Of a stretch of DNA of 64,000 nucleotides, positions 16,104-25,429 are shown piece by piece (position 1 is the stretch's first letter; the number at the start of each line of letters is the position of its first letter). Source of the DNA: Pseudoalteromonas sp. MMG010 (GTDB taxonomy: Bacteria; Pseudomonadota; Gammaproteobacteria; Enterobacterales; Alteromonadaceae); assembly GCF_018100905.1 (NCBI RefSeq), contig NZ_JAGJEG010000002.1:62001-126000 (forward strand). Reading direction: 5' to 3'. Made by a program: the position numbers and the translations under genes. The notes under the pieces are model-generated. The model searched no databases. It was not told where the DNA came from and saw only the letters and a list, made by a program, of their open reading frames with translations.

Positions 16104-17321
16104 TTATAAAAACTCAATATTAACCATGCTATTTGCATCTAAACTCGCCGATTGTGCGGGTAAGATTATTAAGCAATTTGCTTGGCTTATTGATGATAAA
16201 ACCCCTGAGCCTTGTTTTGCCAACGGGGTGACGAGTAATTCACCACTTTCAGATACCTCGGCGATAGCACGTTGAAAGTCGGTTCTACCTGGGCGTTTTT
16301 TAATGCGTGTTGTGGCTTTAGCACTAAAACGCATTTTTTTAGCTATCTGCGTCTGTGCTGCAAGCTTTTCAAGAGCCGGCACAACGAGCTGTTTAAACGT
16401 AATAGTGGCAGATACTGGGTTACCGGGTAGGCCAAAAAAGTAACTATTTGGAAGTTTACCAAAAGCAAAAGGCTTGCCGGGTTTCATGGCTATTTTCCAA
16501 AAATTAATGCGACCTATTTGTTCTAATACTTCTTTAGTAAAATCAGCCTCGCCAACCGAGACCCCCCCTGAGCTTATAACCGCGTCGGCTTGCGTATCTG
16601 CGGTGTTAAACGCCTCTGTGATCAATGCTTTATCGTCTGGGATTATTCCTAAATCAATGACTTCTGCGCCAAGTGATTTTAATGACGTTATAAGCACGGC
16701 ACGGTTGCTTTCGAAAATAGCACCTGGTTTTAACGTTTCGCCTGGGTACGTTAATTCGTTACCCGTTGAAAATACGGCTACTTTCACTTTTTTAAACACA
16801 CTGACAGTGGCTATACCTAGTGAGGCGAGTAAACCTATATCGGTTGTTTTTAGCTTACAGCCTTTAGCTAATACCACTTGATTAAGTGCAATATCTTCAC
16901 CGGCAAAACGGACGTTTTCGTTAATTTTTGGTTGGGCTGTAATCGTAATATTATCGTTATCAACACTGGTATTTTCTTGCATTACTACCGCATTAGCCCC
17001 TTGCGGTAATGCGGCTCCGGTCATGATACGCACACACTGTCCTGGTGAGAGTTTATCTGAGTAGGTATCGCCAGCAAACACCGCACCGACTTGTTTATAA
17101 ACCAAATTGTCAGGTTGTATGCACAAAGCATAGCCATCCATTGCAGAATTATTGTAAGCAGGTACATTTAGTGTAGAAACAATGTCAGTACTCAATATTC
17201 TTTCTAAACAGTCATGTATATCAAGGGTTTCTTGTAATGTCGTGGCCGAAATACTGTTGAGGATATTGCTAATTGCTTGCTCTACGGGCAATAAACCGGG
17301 TGCATTACACACATCGTTCAT
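16104..17321 (-). CDS. moeA: Molybdopterin molybdenumtransferase
   Basis: MoeA inserts molybdate into adenylylated molybdopterin. The 405 residues show the N-terminal VPAYNNSAMDGYAL (about residues 54-67), RIMTGAALPQGANAVV, the MoCF-type segment with SSGGVSVGEADF (about 251-262), GKPFAFG and FFGLPGNPVS, and a C-terminal domain IV. It is the leftmost member of the molybdenum cluster, divergent from modA with only 43 bases between them. Confidence 0.95.
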   Translation of the reverse strand: MNDVCNAPGLLPVEQAISNILNSISATTLQETLDIHDCLERILSTDIVSTLNVPAYNNSAMDGYALCIQPDNLVYKQVGAVFAGDTYSDKLSPGQCVRIMTGAALPQGANAVVMQENTSVDNDNITITAQPKINENVRFAGEDIALNQVVLAKGCKLKTTDIGLLASLGIATVSVFKKVKVAVFSTGNELTYPGETLKPGAIFESNRAVLITSLKSLGAEVIDLGIIPDDKALITEAFNTADTQADAVISSGGVSVGEADFTKEVLEQIGRINFWKIAMKPGKPFAFGKLPNSYFFGLPGNPVSATITFKQLVVPALEKLAAQTQIAKKMRFSAKATTRIKKRPGRTDFQRAIAEVSESGELLVTPLAKQGSGVLSSISQANCLIILPAQSASLDANSMVNIEFL

Positions 17322-17364
17322 ATATATTGCTTCTTTAAATTAATTTATTAAAACAATACTTACA

Positions 17365-18114
17365 ATGGCAAAGGTTTACAATACATTACTCGGTTATTTT
17401 TTGTTAGTAAGCAGTGTGTTAGGGTGTGATTTACAGGCTAAAGAAGTGCTTCATATTGCGGTGGCGAGTAACTTTAAACCCGCACTTAAAACCCTGTTAA
17501 GTAACGGGGCTTTACCGCAATTTGAAATAAAAATGTCAGCAGCTTCAAGTGGTGTTTTATTTTCACAAATTATGCATGGCGCACCTTTTGATATTTTTCT
17601 TTCAGCTGACGAAGAACGCGCGCAGGCCCTAATTGCAAATCAGCGTGCTGCACACGCTAGTTTAGTAACGTATGCACAAGGGCAATTGGCTCTTTGGCAG
17701 CCAACTAGCCCATTGCAAGGTAACAAAATGGCAATTGCGAATCCTCGCTTTTCGCCCTACGGCAAAGCAGCCAAAGCTTTTTTAGAACACAGTTTTAGTG
17801 CTTCATTTGAGTATGTATATGGCAGTAATATTACCCATGCGTTTCAATTTGTAGACAGTGGTAATGCCAGTAAAGGCATAGTGGCTTACTCATCACTTAT
17901 TAGCGCTTATGAGAAAACAAACAACAATAAATACAAAGAGTATCAATTGCTTGACGAAAAAAAATATCCGGCAATTTTACAACAAGGCGTTATTTTAAAT
18001 TCAGCAAATCAACAAGCCGCACAACAGTTTATGGACTTTTTAATGAGCGAAAGCAGCCAACAGTCCTTAGTTAAACTAGGGTATAAAATAAAGCGTCATG
18101 ATGTTACAAAGTGA
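17365..18114 (+). CDS. modA: Molybdate ABC transporter, periplasmic binding protein
   Basis: The 249-residue protein captures molybdate in the periplasm. A signal sequence (about 1-25) precedes EVLHIAVASNFKPAL. SAASSGVLFSQIMHGAPFDIFLSADEERA is the oxyanion-binding region typical of ModA, and a hinge SGNASKGIVAYS follows. VLGC near residue 20 could be a lipobox, though the Leu at -2 is unusual. The gene overlaps modB by 17 bases. Confidence 0.92.
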   Translation: MAKVYNTLLGYFLLVSSVLGCDLQAKEVLHIAVASNFKPALKTLLSNGALPQFEIKMSAASSGVLFSQIMHGAPFDIFLSADEERAQALIANQRAAHASLVTYAQGQLALWQPTSPLQGNKMAIANPRFSPYGKAAKAFLEHSFSASFEYVYGSNITHAFQFVDSGNASKGIVAYSSLISAYEKTNNNKYKEYQLLDEKKYPAILQQGVILNSANQQAAQQFMDFLMSESSQQSLVKLGYKIKRHDVTK

Positions 18115-18772
18115 TATTACAGCATTGTGGCTAACCATTAAGCTTGCACTAATAACCTCTTGTATTTTATTAGTATTTTGTATGCCTGTAGCCTATAAGT
18201 TAAGTTATTATAATGGGCGTTTTAAAGCATTGATCGAGGCGTTAATAGCAATGCCTTTAGTGCTGCCACCCACCTTATTGGGCTTTTATTTATTGGTTTT
18301 GTTTTCGCCAGATCATGCGTTTGGCCAATTCTGGTTTTGGTTAACCGGCTCGCCATTGGCATTTAGTTTTCAAGGTGTAGTAATCGCATCTTTATTTTAC
18401 TCATTGCCATTTGTTATGCAGCCATTGCTAGCTGGGTTTAAGCAAGTTAATAGCACCTACAACGAAGCCGCTATGGCATTGGGCCTAAATGGTATTACAC
18501 GGTTTTTTTATTTGGTATTGCCTTTATTAAAACCAAGTATTTTAAGCGCTTTTGCGCTGGGTTTTGCCCATACTTTAGGGGAGTTTGGTTTAGCGTTAAT
18601 GATTGGTGGTAATATTGTTGGCGAAACCCAAGTGGTGTCGATAGCCTTGTATGATCATGTTGAGTCACTTGATTATAGCGCAGCACATCAGCTGTCTTTA
18701 GTGTTACTAGGGTTGTCGTTTTTCTCGTTAGTTATGTTGTTTAAATTTAATAAACAAGCGATAGGTAAGTGA
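18098..18772 (+). CDS. modB: Molybdate ABC transporter permease
   Basis: The 224-residue inner-membrane subunit has about five helices and the ABC-permease EAA loop NEAAMALGLNGITRF (about residues 122-136) that docks to ModC. LPPTLLGFYLL is typical of ModB. A second ATG at codon 2 could be used. It overlaps modA, and modC starts ten bases later, so the three form one unit. Confidence 0.93.
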   Translation: MMLQSDITALWLTIKLALITSCILLVFCMPVAYKLSYYNGRFKALIEALIAMPLVLPPTLLGFYLLVLFSPDHAFGQFWFWLTGSPLAFSFQGVVIASLFYSLPFVMQPLLAGFKQVNSTYNEAAMALGLNGITRFFYLVLPLLKPSILSAFALGFAHTLGEFGLALMIGGNIVGETQVVSIALYDHVESLDYSAAHQLSLVLLGLSFFSLVMLFKFNKQAIGK

Positions 18773-18782
18773 TAGTAAAATT

Positions 18783-19799
18783 ATGATACTAAAATTATTT
18801 AAAGCGCTTGAGCAATTTAATCTAGATATTAATTTAGACCTTTACAAAGCCAAAATAATCGGTGTGTTTGGCCCGTCAGGTTCTGGAAAATCAACACTTT
18901 TACGGTGTATTTCTGGGCTTGAAAAGCACCAGTTTGTTAAAATTGATAACCAGGTTTTATCAGATGTCGCCATTGATAAGCGCGGTATTGCTTTACAATT
19001 GCAAGCGTGTCCGCTATTTCCACATTTAGATGTGGCCGGCAATTTAAACTTTATTTTTAAACACACAAAACAACAAAACACAGTCAGTATTGCCGAGGTA
19101 GTGAATCGACTTGGTTTACATGATTTGCTTGAGCGTAAAATAGATAATTTATCTGGGGGTGAAAAGCAACGAGTTGTGTTTGCCCGTACCCTATTAACAG
19201 GGCAAAAAACTATTCTACTTGATGAGCCTTTTAGCGCGTTAGATTGGCAGGCCCGTTATCAAACACTAAAAGCTTTAATAGATTTTTCAATTGATTACGA
19301 TATTCGATTTGTCATTGTCAGTCATTCGTTAAAGGAACTTGTTTATTGTTGTGATACCTTAGTGCAATTACAATTAGGGCACGTGGTTAACGCAGGTGAA
19401 CTGTCGCAAGTTGTTAAGTCATTAGATAAGCAAACCTATACGAAATACAACATTATTCATTGTGAGTCTATACAGCGTGTTGAGCAATACAACATGTATC
19501 GTATGTTCCTCACTAATAGTGAGCAATCATTAGTTGTTTCAAAAGCCACGGCTGAATTAGGTAAACGATTAGTGATCCCAAGTTCAGGTATCACTATTGG
19601 CCTCAAGCACTCGGGTATATATGAATTTAATACGTTAGTTGCACGCTTAGTTGAGTGGGAAATTCATGATAATGACTGTTATTTAACTCTCACCGTGGAT
19701 GGCCAAGATTTATATTGTCAGTTACCCCTAATCGTATGGGATAAAACCCCTTTAAGTATCGGTGATGATGTACTGGCCACCGTGCAGCTAGAGAGCTAA
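18783..19799 (+). CDS. modC: Molybdate ABC transporter ATP-binding protein
   Basis: The 338 residues hold Walker A GPSGSGKST (about 30-38), Q-loop, signature LSGGEKQR, Walker B TILLDEP with the D-loop SALD, and the switch His in VSHSLKEL. The C-terminal ~120 residues correspond to the molybdate-binding TOBE region of ModC. The end overlaps the convergent moeB gene by four bases. Confidence 0.93.
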   Translation: MILKLFKALEQFNLDINLDLYKAKIIGVFGPSGSGKSTLLRCISGLEKHQFVKIDNQVLSDVAIDKRGIALQLQACPLFPHLDVAGNLNFIFKHTKQQNTVSIAEVVNRLGLHDLLERKIDNLSGGEKQRVVFARTLLTGQKTILLDEPFSALDWQARYQTLKALIDFSIDYDIRFVIVSHSLKELVYCCDTLVQLQLGHVVNAGELSQVVKSLDKQTYTKYNIIHCESIQRVEQYNMYRMFLTNSEQSLVVSKATAELGKRLVIPSSGITIGLKHSGIYEFNTLVARLVEWEIHDNDCYLTLTVDGQDLYCQLPLIVWDKTPLSIGDDVLATVQLES

Positions 19800-20551
19800 C
19801 TGCACACACTGCATTGGGGGCTTTTAGTAATTTTAAATTTATTAAAGCTCATACTGAGTGCATCAAGTAACAACAAATGTTCGCTTAACCCACAGGGTAA
19901 CCCCGCTAATATTTTTACTGCTTCGGTGGCTTGTACGCTGCCTATCAAGCCGACAACAGGCGACAACACGCCCGATTCGGAACAACTTTGGCTTTGTCCG
20001 CTAATAAATTGTGAAATACAGCCATAGCAATGACTATCAGGTTGCATAGTAAAACAAGCAACATGACCTTCCATGCGTATTGCAGAGCCTGAAACTAATG
20101 GTTTTTTATATTTAAAGCACAATTCATTCAATAAGTTACGAGTTTCTAAATTATCGCTACAGTCAATAATAATATCAGCTCGGCAGATTAATTCTTCATG
20201 ATGTGAATCGTCGGACAGCGCGTGAGTGAGTGCATTAATGGTTATTTCACTATTGAGTTGATTTAGCTGTTGTTTGGCGGCTTCACACTTAGATTGGTTT
20301 ACATGTTGCTCGTTAAATAATATTTGGCGCTGTAAATTGTGTGATTCAATTATATCGTTGTCTATCAAAGTCAGTTCGCCCACACCCGATGCTGTGAGGT
20401 ATTGCGCTACAGCGCAGCCTAACCCGCCGACACCTAAAATGACAGCATGACTTTGCCATAACCTTTCTTGTCCCGCTATATCGAGACTAGGCAGCATGAT
20501 ATGACGCGAATAGCGTAGTTGTTGTTGGTACGTTAAAGGGGGCTTGTTCAT
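19796..20551 (-). CDS. moeB: Molybdopterin-synthase adenylyltransferase (MoeB/ThiF family)
   Basis: MoeB activates the C-terminal Gly of MoaD by adenylylation. The 251 residues have RYSRHIMLPSL at the N-terminus, the nucleotide loop GVGGLGCAVAQYL (about 40-52), DNDIIESHNLQRQ with the conserved Arg, DCSDNLETR, and zinc cysteines in CYGC and CSVC near the end. ThiF is similar, but the molybdenum neighbourhood favours MoeB. It faces modC convergently. Confidence 0.88.
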   Translation of the reverse strand: MNKPPLTYQQQLRYSRHIMLPSLDIAGQERLWQSHAVILGVGGLGCAVAQYLTASGVGELTLIDNDIIESHNLQRQILFNEQHVNQSKCEAAKQQLNQLNSEITINALTHALSDDSHHEELICRADIIIDCSDNLETRNLLNELCFKYKKPLVSGSAIRMEGHVACFTMQPDSHCYGCISQFISGQSQSCSESGVLSPVVGLIGSVQATEAVKILAGLPCGLSEHLLLLDALSMSFNKFKITKSPQCSVCS

Positions 20552-20622
20552 GGTAGTCCTTATTTTTTATGCACCATAACAATTAGCCCAAACTTAGAGC
20601 AAGGTGTTTTATAATTTTCTCT

Positions 20623-20662
20623 TTGCACCAATTGTGATATTGCGATTTCACTAAGTTGGTGC
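20623..20662. promoter_or_regulatory. NtrC-like boxes upstream of the nitrate transporter gene
   Basis: TCACTAAGTTGGTGC (20648-20662) fits CACT-N3-TTGGTGC, the strong half of NtrC enhancers. TTGCACCAATTGTG (20623-20636) carries another GCACCA half-site. They lie about 75-100 bases upstream of the sigma54 -12 element, the usual enhancer position. Confidence 0.6.
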
Positions 20663-20724
20663 GATGTGACGATATTTATTTCCTTTAATTAACTAACTTA
20701 TTGATATTAAATAATTAAAAGGTT

Positions 20725-20740
20725 TGGCGTGGTATTTGCA
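20725..20740 (+). promoter_or_regulatory. sigma54 promoter of the nitrate-uptake unit
   Basis: TGGCGTGGTATTTGCA matches TGGC-N7-TTGCA with GG (-24) and GC (-12) correctly spaced. Transcription would begin near 20751, about 70 bases before the transporter ATG. Confidence 0.75.
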
Positions 20741-20820
20741 GTGTGGTAAATGTTGATATTTACTAATAATTAACAAATTAGTAGCGATTATTTAATTAAA
20801 TAGATGTTTGGGATTTTACA

Positions 20821-22284
20821 ATGCAATCAGGGTTCAAGTTACTTTCGTTTAATGGAAAAATGAAAATACTGCATTTAAGTTGGATGGTATTTTTTGTTTC
20901 TTTTTTTGTATGGTTTAACCATGCACCTCTTTTAGGCGCTATTGCTAATTCTTTAGGGATTAGCATGGCACAAGTGAAAACATTACTTATTTTAAATGTT
21001 GCCTTAACAATACCCGCCCGTGTTGTTGTTGGCATGCTGACCGATAAATTTGGTCCTCGTATTGTTTATGCAGCATTACTTATCCTATGTAGTATTCCCT
21101 GTTTTATGTTTGCGTTATCAACCACTTTTGAGCAAGCAGCCATTGCCCGTTTTGCTTTAGGTTTTATTGGTGCGGGTTTTGTTGTTGGCATTCGCATGGT
21201 GAGTGAATGGTTCCCCGCAAATGAACTGGGCACCGCGGAAGGTATTTACGGTGGTTGGGGTAACTTTGGTTCAGCGGCAGCAGCTATGTCGCTGCCCTTA
21301 ATTGCTTTGTTTTTTGGTGGTGATGATGGCTGGCGTTATGCCGTTGGTCTCACAGGGGTATTAAGTGTCATATTTGGGGTTATTTGGTACTTAAATGTAA
21401 CCGATACACCTAAAGGAGCCACTTACTTCAAACCTAAACAAATTGGCGCAATGGAAGTAACCAGCAAAGGCGATTTTATTTTATTACTCATTATGAAACT
21501 GCCTATGTATGGCGCATTGGCGCTTTTAACATGGAAGCTTTCACCAAGTGGGGCGAGTTTACTCTCTGCTAACTTTGTAATTGCCACTTATATATTTTTA
21601 GTTTTACTTTATTTGTACGAAGTTTATAAAACGATTCAAATAAACGCGCATGTATTCAAACAACCGGTACCCGAAGCACAGCGTTATGACTTTAAACAAG
21701 TTGCGGTATTAAACATTCTTTACTTTACAACCTTTGGATCTGAATTAGCGGTGGTATCTATGCTGCCATTATTTTTTAGCGATGTATTTTCATTAGATAT
21801 GGTGTATGCCGGTTTATTAGCTTCAGCTTATGCGTTTATGAATTTAGCTTCACGACCGGGAGGAGGATGGATATCTGACCGTTGCGGTCGTCGTGTTACC
21901 TTAATTGTATTAACAACTGGTTTAGCTGCAGGTTATTTTGTAATGGGATTGGTTGATGCGTCATGGCCATTATGGTTGGCAGTGGCTGCAGCAATGGCGT
22001 GTTCATTCTTTGTACAAGCCGGTGAGGGAGCGGTATTTGCGGCGGTACCATTAATTAAACGCCGTTTAACAGGCCAAATTGCTGGCATGACCGGGGCATA
22101 TGGGAATGTGGGGGCGGTGGTGTATTTAACAGCCTTGTCGTTAGTTGATTACCAAACGTTCTTTTTTATTATTGCCGCCAGTGCCTTGGTTGGTTTAGTG
22201 GCTTTATTCTTTATGAAAGAACCACAAGGGCATATCACTGAAGTAAACGAAGATGGCTCTGTTGAGCTGATTTCAGTAACCTAA
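20821..22284 (+). CDS. Nitrate/nitrite transporter, MFS NarK/NasA type
   Basis: The 487-residue protein has twelve predicted helices and both nitrate signature motifs: YGGWGNFGSAAAAM (about 142-155) and GAYGNVGAVVYL (about 426-437). The conserved Arg sits in the helix after GFIGAGFVVGIRMVSEW. It imports nitrate across the inner membrane. A C-terminal tail of about 20 residues ends VELISVT. It is the first gene behind the sigma54 promoter and is followed directly by the PP2C-kinase fusion. Confidence 0.92.
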   Translation: MQSGFKLLSFNGKMKILHLSWMVFFVSFFVWFNHAPLLGAIANSLGISMAQVKTLLILNVALTIPARVVVGMLTDKFGPRIVYAALLILCSIPCFMFALSTTFEQAAIARFALGFIGAGFVVGIRMVSEWFPANELGTAEGIYGGWGNFGSAAAAMSLPLIALFFGGDDGWRYAVGLTGVLSVIFGVIWYLNVTDTPKGATYFKPKQIGAMEVTSKGDFILLLIMKLPMYGALALLTWKLSPSGASLLSANFVIATYIFLVLLYLYEVYKTIQINAHVFKQPVPEAQRYDFKQVAVLNILYFTTFGSELAVVSMLPLFFSDVFSLDMVYAGLLASAYAFMNLASRPGGGWISDRCGRRVTLIVLTTGLAAGYFVMGLVDASWPLWLAVAAAMACSFFVQAGEGAVFAAVPLIKRRLTGQIAGMTGAYGNVGAVVYLTALSLVDYQTFFFIIAASALVGLVALFFMKEPQGHITEVNEDGSVELISVT

Positions 22285-22296
22285 GTGAGCGATAAA

Positions 22297-24021
22297 ATGA
22301 GCAATACCCCCAACGATTTGCTAGTTAGCTTTGGTGGCGTAACCAGCAAAGGTATTAAGGAGCTAAACCAAGATGCGTTTGCAGCACTCAATACAAAAGC
22401 ACAAGAAAAGCAAAATAAAGGGGTTATTGCGTGTTTAGCCGATGGTTGCTCATCGGCTAAGTATGCAAAGGAAGCGGCGACTATTTCGGTTACTCATTTT
22501 ATAACTGAGTATTTAAATACGCCCGATAGTTGGTCGGTTAAAAAGTCTGTCTCTAAAGTGCTAACAAGCTTAAACCAATGGCTTTATTCGCAGTCAGTTA
22601 ATCAACGTTATACAAATCACAGGCAAGCTGATTGGATGACGACATTCAGTGCGCTTATTTTAAAATCGACCACAGGGTATATTTTTCATTTAGGTGATAC
22701 CCGTATTTCGCGATTACGCGCATCAGTGATTGAGCCTTTAACGCGTGATCATAAAGTTAATAACAGTTTAACCAAAGCACTCGGCGCTGAGCTTCATCAA
22801 GAAGTCGATGTATTCGAATGTGAATTAAAACAAAATGATATTTTTATTTTAAGCTGTGACGGAGTGCATGATTTTTTAACGCAACAACAGTTAGCCGATG
22901 AAATAAATAAACACGACGACTTAGAGCATGCGGCACAATCGATTGTTGATTTAGCCCAAACGCAAGGTAGCGATGATAACGTTAGCTGCTTATTAGTTAA
23001 AATAAATGCCTTACCTGAGCACAATTTAGATGAACTTTATCAAGCGCTTACCCGACGTAAAATACCGAATGTACTTAATGTTGGCGATACAATAGATCAC
23101 TACACAGTTGTTAGGGTGCTAAACGCAAGTGCTCGTTCGCATATTTATTTAGTACAAACCTCACCCCAAGAACCTTTGATGGTTTTAAAAACGCCATCGG
23201 TGTATTTCGAAGAAGATCTTCATTACTTACAAGGTTTTATTAGAGAAGGTTGGGTAGGACAACGAATTAATCATCCAAATGTCATGAAAGTGTTGTCAAC
23301 CGCAGCTGATAGCCAGTTTTTATACCATGTGTGTGAATATATGGATGGCCAAACATTAGATGAATATAAACACGACAAACCGTATTTAGAAATTGTTCAA
23401 GTTAGAAGTATTATTACCCAAATTGTACACGCTTTACGTGCTTTTCAACGCCTTGATATGATACACCGCGATTTAAAACTCGATAACATAATGATTGATG
23501 CTCACGGCAAAGTGACATTAATTGATTATGGTACGGTGAGTGTTGGTGCCATGAATGAATCAGTAAAAGTTTTAGCTGATGATTGCCCACAAGGCACTGC
23601 TGATTATACAGCCCCAGAAACAATTTTGACGATGCACGCCGATTTTAAAAGCGATTTATTTTCGTTAGGGGTGATTGCATATGAGCTTTTAAGTTCACGA
23701 TTACCTTATAAACCGGTGTTAGCCAGCCAAGCATTAAAAAATGATTACAGTCATTGGCAATATACTAGCATTCGAAAATATCGTTCGGATATCCCGTTTT
23801 GGCTTGATCAAGCCTTAATGAAAGCGCTGGCACCTAAACCTGAGTATAGGTATCAAGCGTTTTCAGAATTTGTTTACGATATCACTAAACCTAACCCAAA
23901 TTTACAAATCAACGTGAATAAACCGCCTTTATTGCAACGCTCCCCCGTGATGGTGTGGAAATTAATATCGTTGTGTTTATCGGTGGTACTAATTTTTGTA
24001 CTTATATATAAACCAAACTAA
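22297..24021 (+). CDS. Fused PP2C phosphatase / Ser-Thr protein kinase, membrane-anchored
   Basis: A two-domain signalling protein of about 574 residues. The N-terminal half is a PP2C phosphatase (NQDAF, LADGCSSA, HLGDTRISRL, SCDGVHDFL, DDNVSCLL). From about residue 260 a protein kinase follows, with VLKTP, MIHRDLKLDNIM (near 390), DYG instead of DFG, and APE. A C-terminal helix (SLCLSVVLIFVLIY) anchors it. The ATG at 22297 has AGTGAG upstream; a GTG at 22285 abutting the transporter stop is an alternative. It lies inside the nitrate-uptake unit, suggesting control of transport by phosphorylation. Confidence 0.9.
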   Translation: MSNTPNDLLVSFGGVTSKGIKELNQDAFAALNTKAQEKQNKGVIACLADGCSSAKYAKEAATISVTHFITEYLNTPDSWSVKKSVSKVLTSLNQWLYSQSVNQRYTNHRQADWMTTFSALILKSTTGYIFHLGDTRISRLRASVIEPLTRDHKVNNSLTKALGAELHQEVDVFECELKQNDIFILSCDGVHDFLTQQQLADEINKHDDLEHAAQSIVDLAQTQGSDDNVSCLLVKINALPEHNLDELYQALTRRKIPNVLNVGDTIDHYTVVRVLNASARSHIYLVQTSPQEPLMVLKTPSVYFEEDLHYLQGFIREGWVGQRINHPNVMKVLSTAADSQFLYHVCEYMDGQTLDEYKHDKPYLEIVQVRSIITQIVHALRAFQRLDMIHRDLKLDNIMIDAHGKVTLIDYGTVSVGAMNESVKVLADDCPQGTADYTAPETILTMHADFKSDLFSLGVIAYELLSSRLPYKPVLASQALKNDYSHWQYTSIRKYRSDIPFWLDQALMKALAPKPEYRYQAFSEFVYDITKPNPNLQINVNKPPLLQRSPVMVWKLISLCLSVVLIFVLIYKPN

Positions 24022-24035
24022 TGATGAGGCCAACC

Positions 24036-25214
24036 ATGCTTAGAGTAAAAACACGTTTATCAATTGCTATTTCTTTCGCTTTGTTAAGCGTCCCTGCGGT
24101 GCAGGCAGCTCAAACTGATCTAGATTTTAGATTACGCTTTGAAAGTGTAGAACAAGATAATACAGCAAAAGATGCTAGCGGATTAACACTAAGGACTCGT
24201 TTGACACATAAAACCGATGAGTATAACGGCTTCTCTGGTGTGGTTGAATTTGAAGATGTAAGAACCTTATTAGGCGTGAGTGACTATAACAACACTCAAG
24301 GCGATTACACTGAGTATTCAGTGATTGCTGATCCTAAAGGTACAGAGCTTGATCAGGGATTTATTCAATATAAAAAAGATGCATTTAGTGCCAAAGTAGG
24401 GCGTCAGGTTATTAAGTTAGATGGCGTGCGTTTTGTCGGTGATGTGGGGTGGCGACAAGATAGACAAACATTTGATGCAGCGACATTAAATTACACGTTT
24501 TCTAAAGATATTGCCCTACAGTATAGCTTTATAAACAAACGCAATCGTATTTTTGCCGATACACGAGATATTGATTCAACCGATCATTTAATTAATGCCA
24601 GCTTTAACACAGACTTTGCAAAGTTTGTTGTGTATAGCTACCTGCTTAGTGACGATGATTTAACAGATAATAGCTTAAATACTTTTGGTGCGAGCTTTAA
24701 AGGAAAGAAAAAACTTGATAGCGGCACTGTACTTTATTCAGGTGAGATAGCAACACAGTCATCTGAAACCGCTGGCGTTGAGTTTGATGCAAACTATTAC
24801 ATGTTAGAAGTTGGGTATGGCTTTAAAGGGATCACTGCAAAGCTAGGTTTTGAGTCATTAGGTTCAGATGATGCTAACTATGGTTTTTCAACCCCCCTGG
24901 CCACATTACATAAATTTAATGGTTGGGCTGATACATTTTTAACGACCCCCGCGCAAGGGTTAGATGACTTGTATGTTAGTGCTACGGGTAAAGCGTTTAA
25001 AGGTAAATGGTTAGTGGCTTATCATAATTACTCTGCCAATGAAGCCACCAGCACCGTTGATGATTTAGGCAGTGAAATTAATATTCAGTATGTAAAACCA
25101 ATCGCTAAAAAATATGCCGTGGGTGTTAAATATGCCGATTATTCAGCAGGTGATAGCGGTGCCAATAAAGTGGATACGCAAAAGTTATGGGTGTGGGTTT
25201 CAGCTAAGTTTTAA
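24036..25214 (+). CDS. Outer-membrane beta-barrel porin (alginate-export-like family)
   Basis: About 392 residues with a signal peptide (RLSIAISFALLSVPAVQAA) and alternating beta-strand pattern ending in an aromatic tail WVWVSAKF, typical of outer-membrane barrels. GRQVIKLDGVRFVGDVGWRQ resembles the alginate-export/OprD-like porin group. The ATG at 24036 is chosen because GAGG stands six bases before it; an ATG at 24021 overlaps the kinase stop. As the third gene of the nitrate unit it probably lets nitrate cross the outer membrane. Confidence 0.78.
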   Translation: MLRVKTRLSIAISFALLSVPAVQAAQTDLDFRLRFESVEQDNTAKDASGLTLRTRLTHKTDEYNGFSGVVEFEDVRTLLGVSDYNNTQGDYTEYSVIADPKGTELDQGFIQYKKDAFSAKVGRQVIKLDGVRFVGDVGWRQDRQTFDAATLNYTFSKDIALQYSFINKRNRIFADTRDIDSTDHLINASFNTDFAKFVVYSYLLSDDDLTDNSLNTFGASFKGKKKLDSGTVLYSGEIATQSSETAGVEFDANYYMLEVGYGFKGITAKLGFESLGSDDANYGFSTPLATLHKFNGWADTFLTTPAQGLDDLYVSATGKAFKGKWLVAYHNYSANEATSTVDDLGSEINIQYVKPIAKKYAVGVKYADYSAGDSGANKVDTQKLWVWVSAKF

Positions 25215-25241
25215 ACTGATCACTCACAATTAATAAAGCAG

Positions 25242-25279
25242 TGTCACAAAGTGGTGCAATGCATGCGTTTTGCTGGTGC
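25242..25279. promoter_or_regulatory. NtrC-like boxes upstream of the nitrate reductase unit
   Basis: TGTCACAAAGTGGTGCAA (25242-25259) fits the NtrC pattern with one change, and TGGTGC recurs at 25274-25279. They lie 80-110 bases before the sigma54 element. The segment also contains CACAAAG/CTTTGTG arms followed by TTTTATTT, a weak terminator for the upstream porin unit. Confidence 0.6.
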
Positions 25280-25340
25280 TGCTTTGTGGTTTTATTTAAT
25301 TAAACATATGATTTTTAATGTTTTTATTTTTATTTTTTAC

Positions 25341-25356
25341 TGGCTTAGTACTTGCA
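25341..25356 (+). promoter_or_regulatory. sigma54 promoter of the nasB-nasA-moa unit
   Basis: TGGCTTAGTACTTGCA has GG at -24 and TTGCA at -12 in exact spacing. Transcription would start near 25367, 63 bases before the chosen nasB ATG. That argues against the earlier GTG at 25373 as start. Confidence 0.75.
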
Positions 25357-25429
25357 ATTTAAAAGTATATAAGTGAGCTATCGCTACGTATTAACTAGCA
25401 AGCATAAAGTGGGTCGAGAAGGTGAAATA

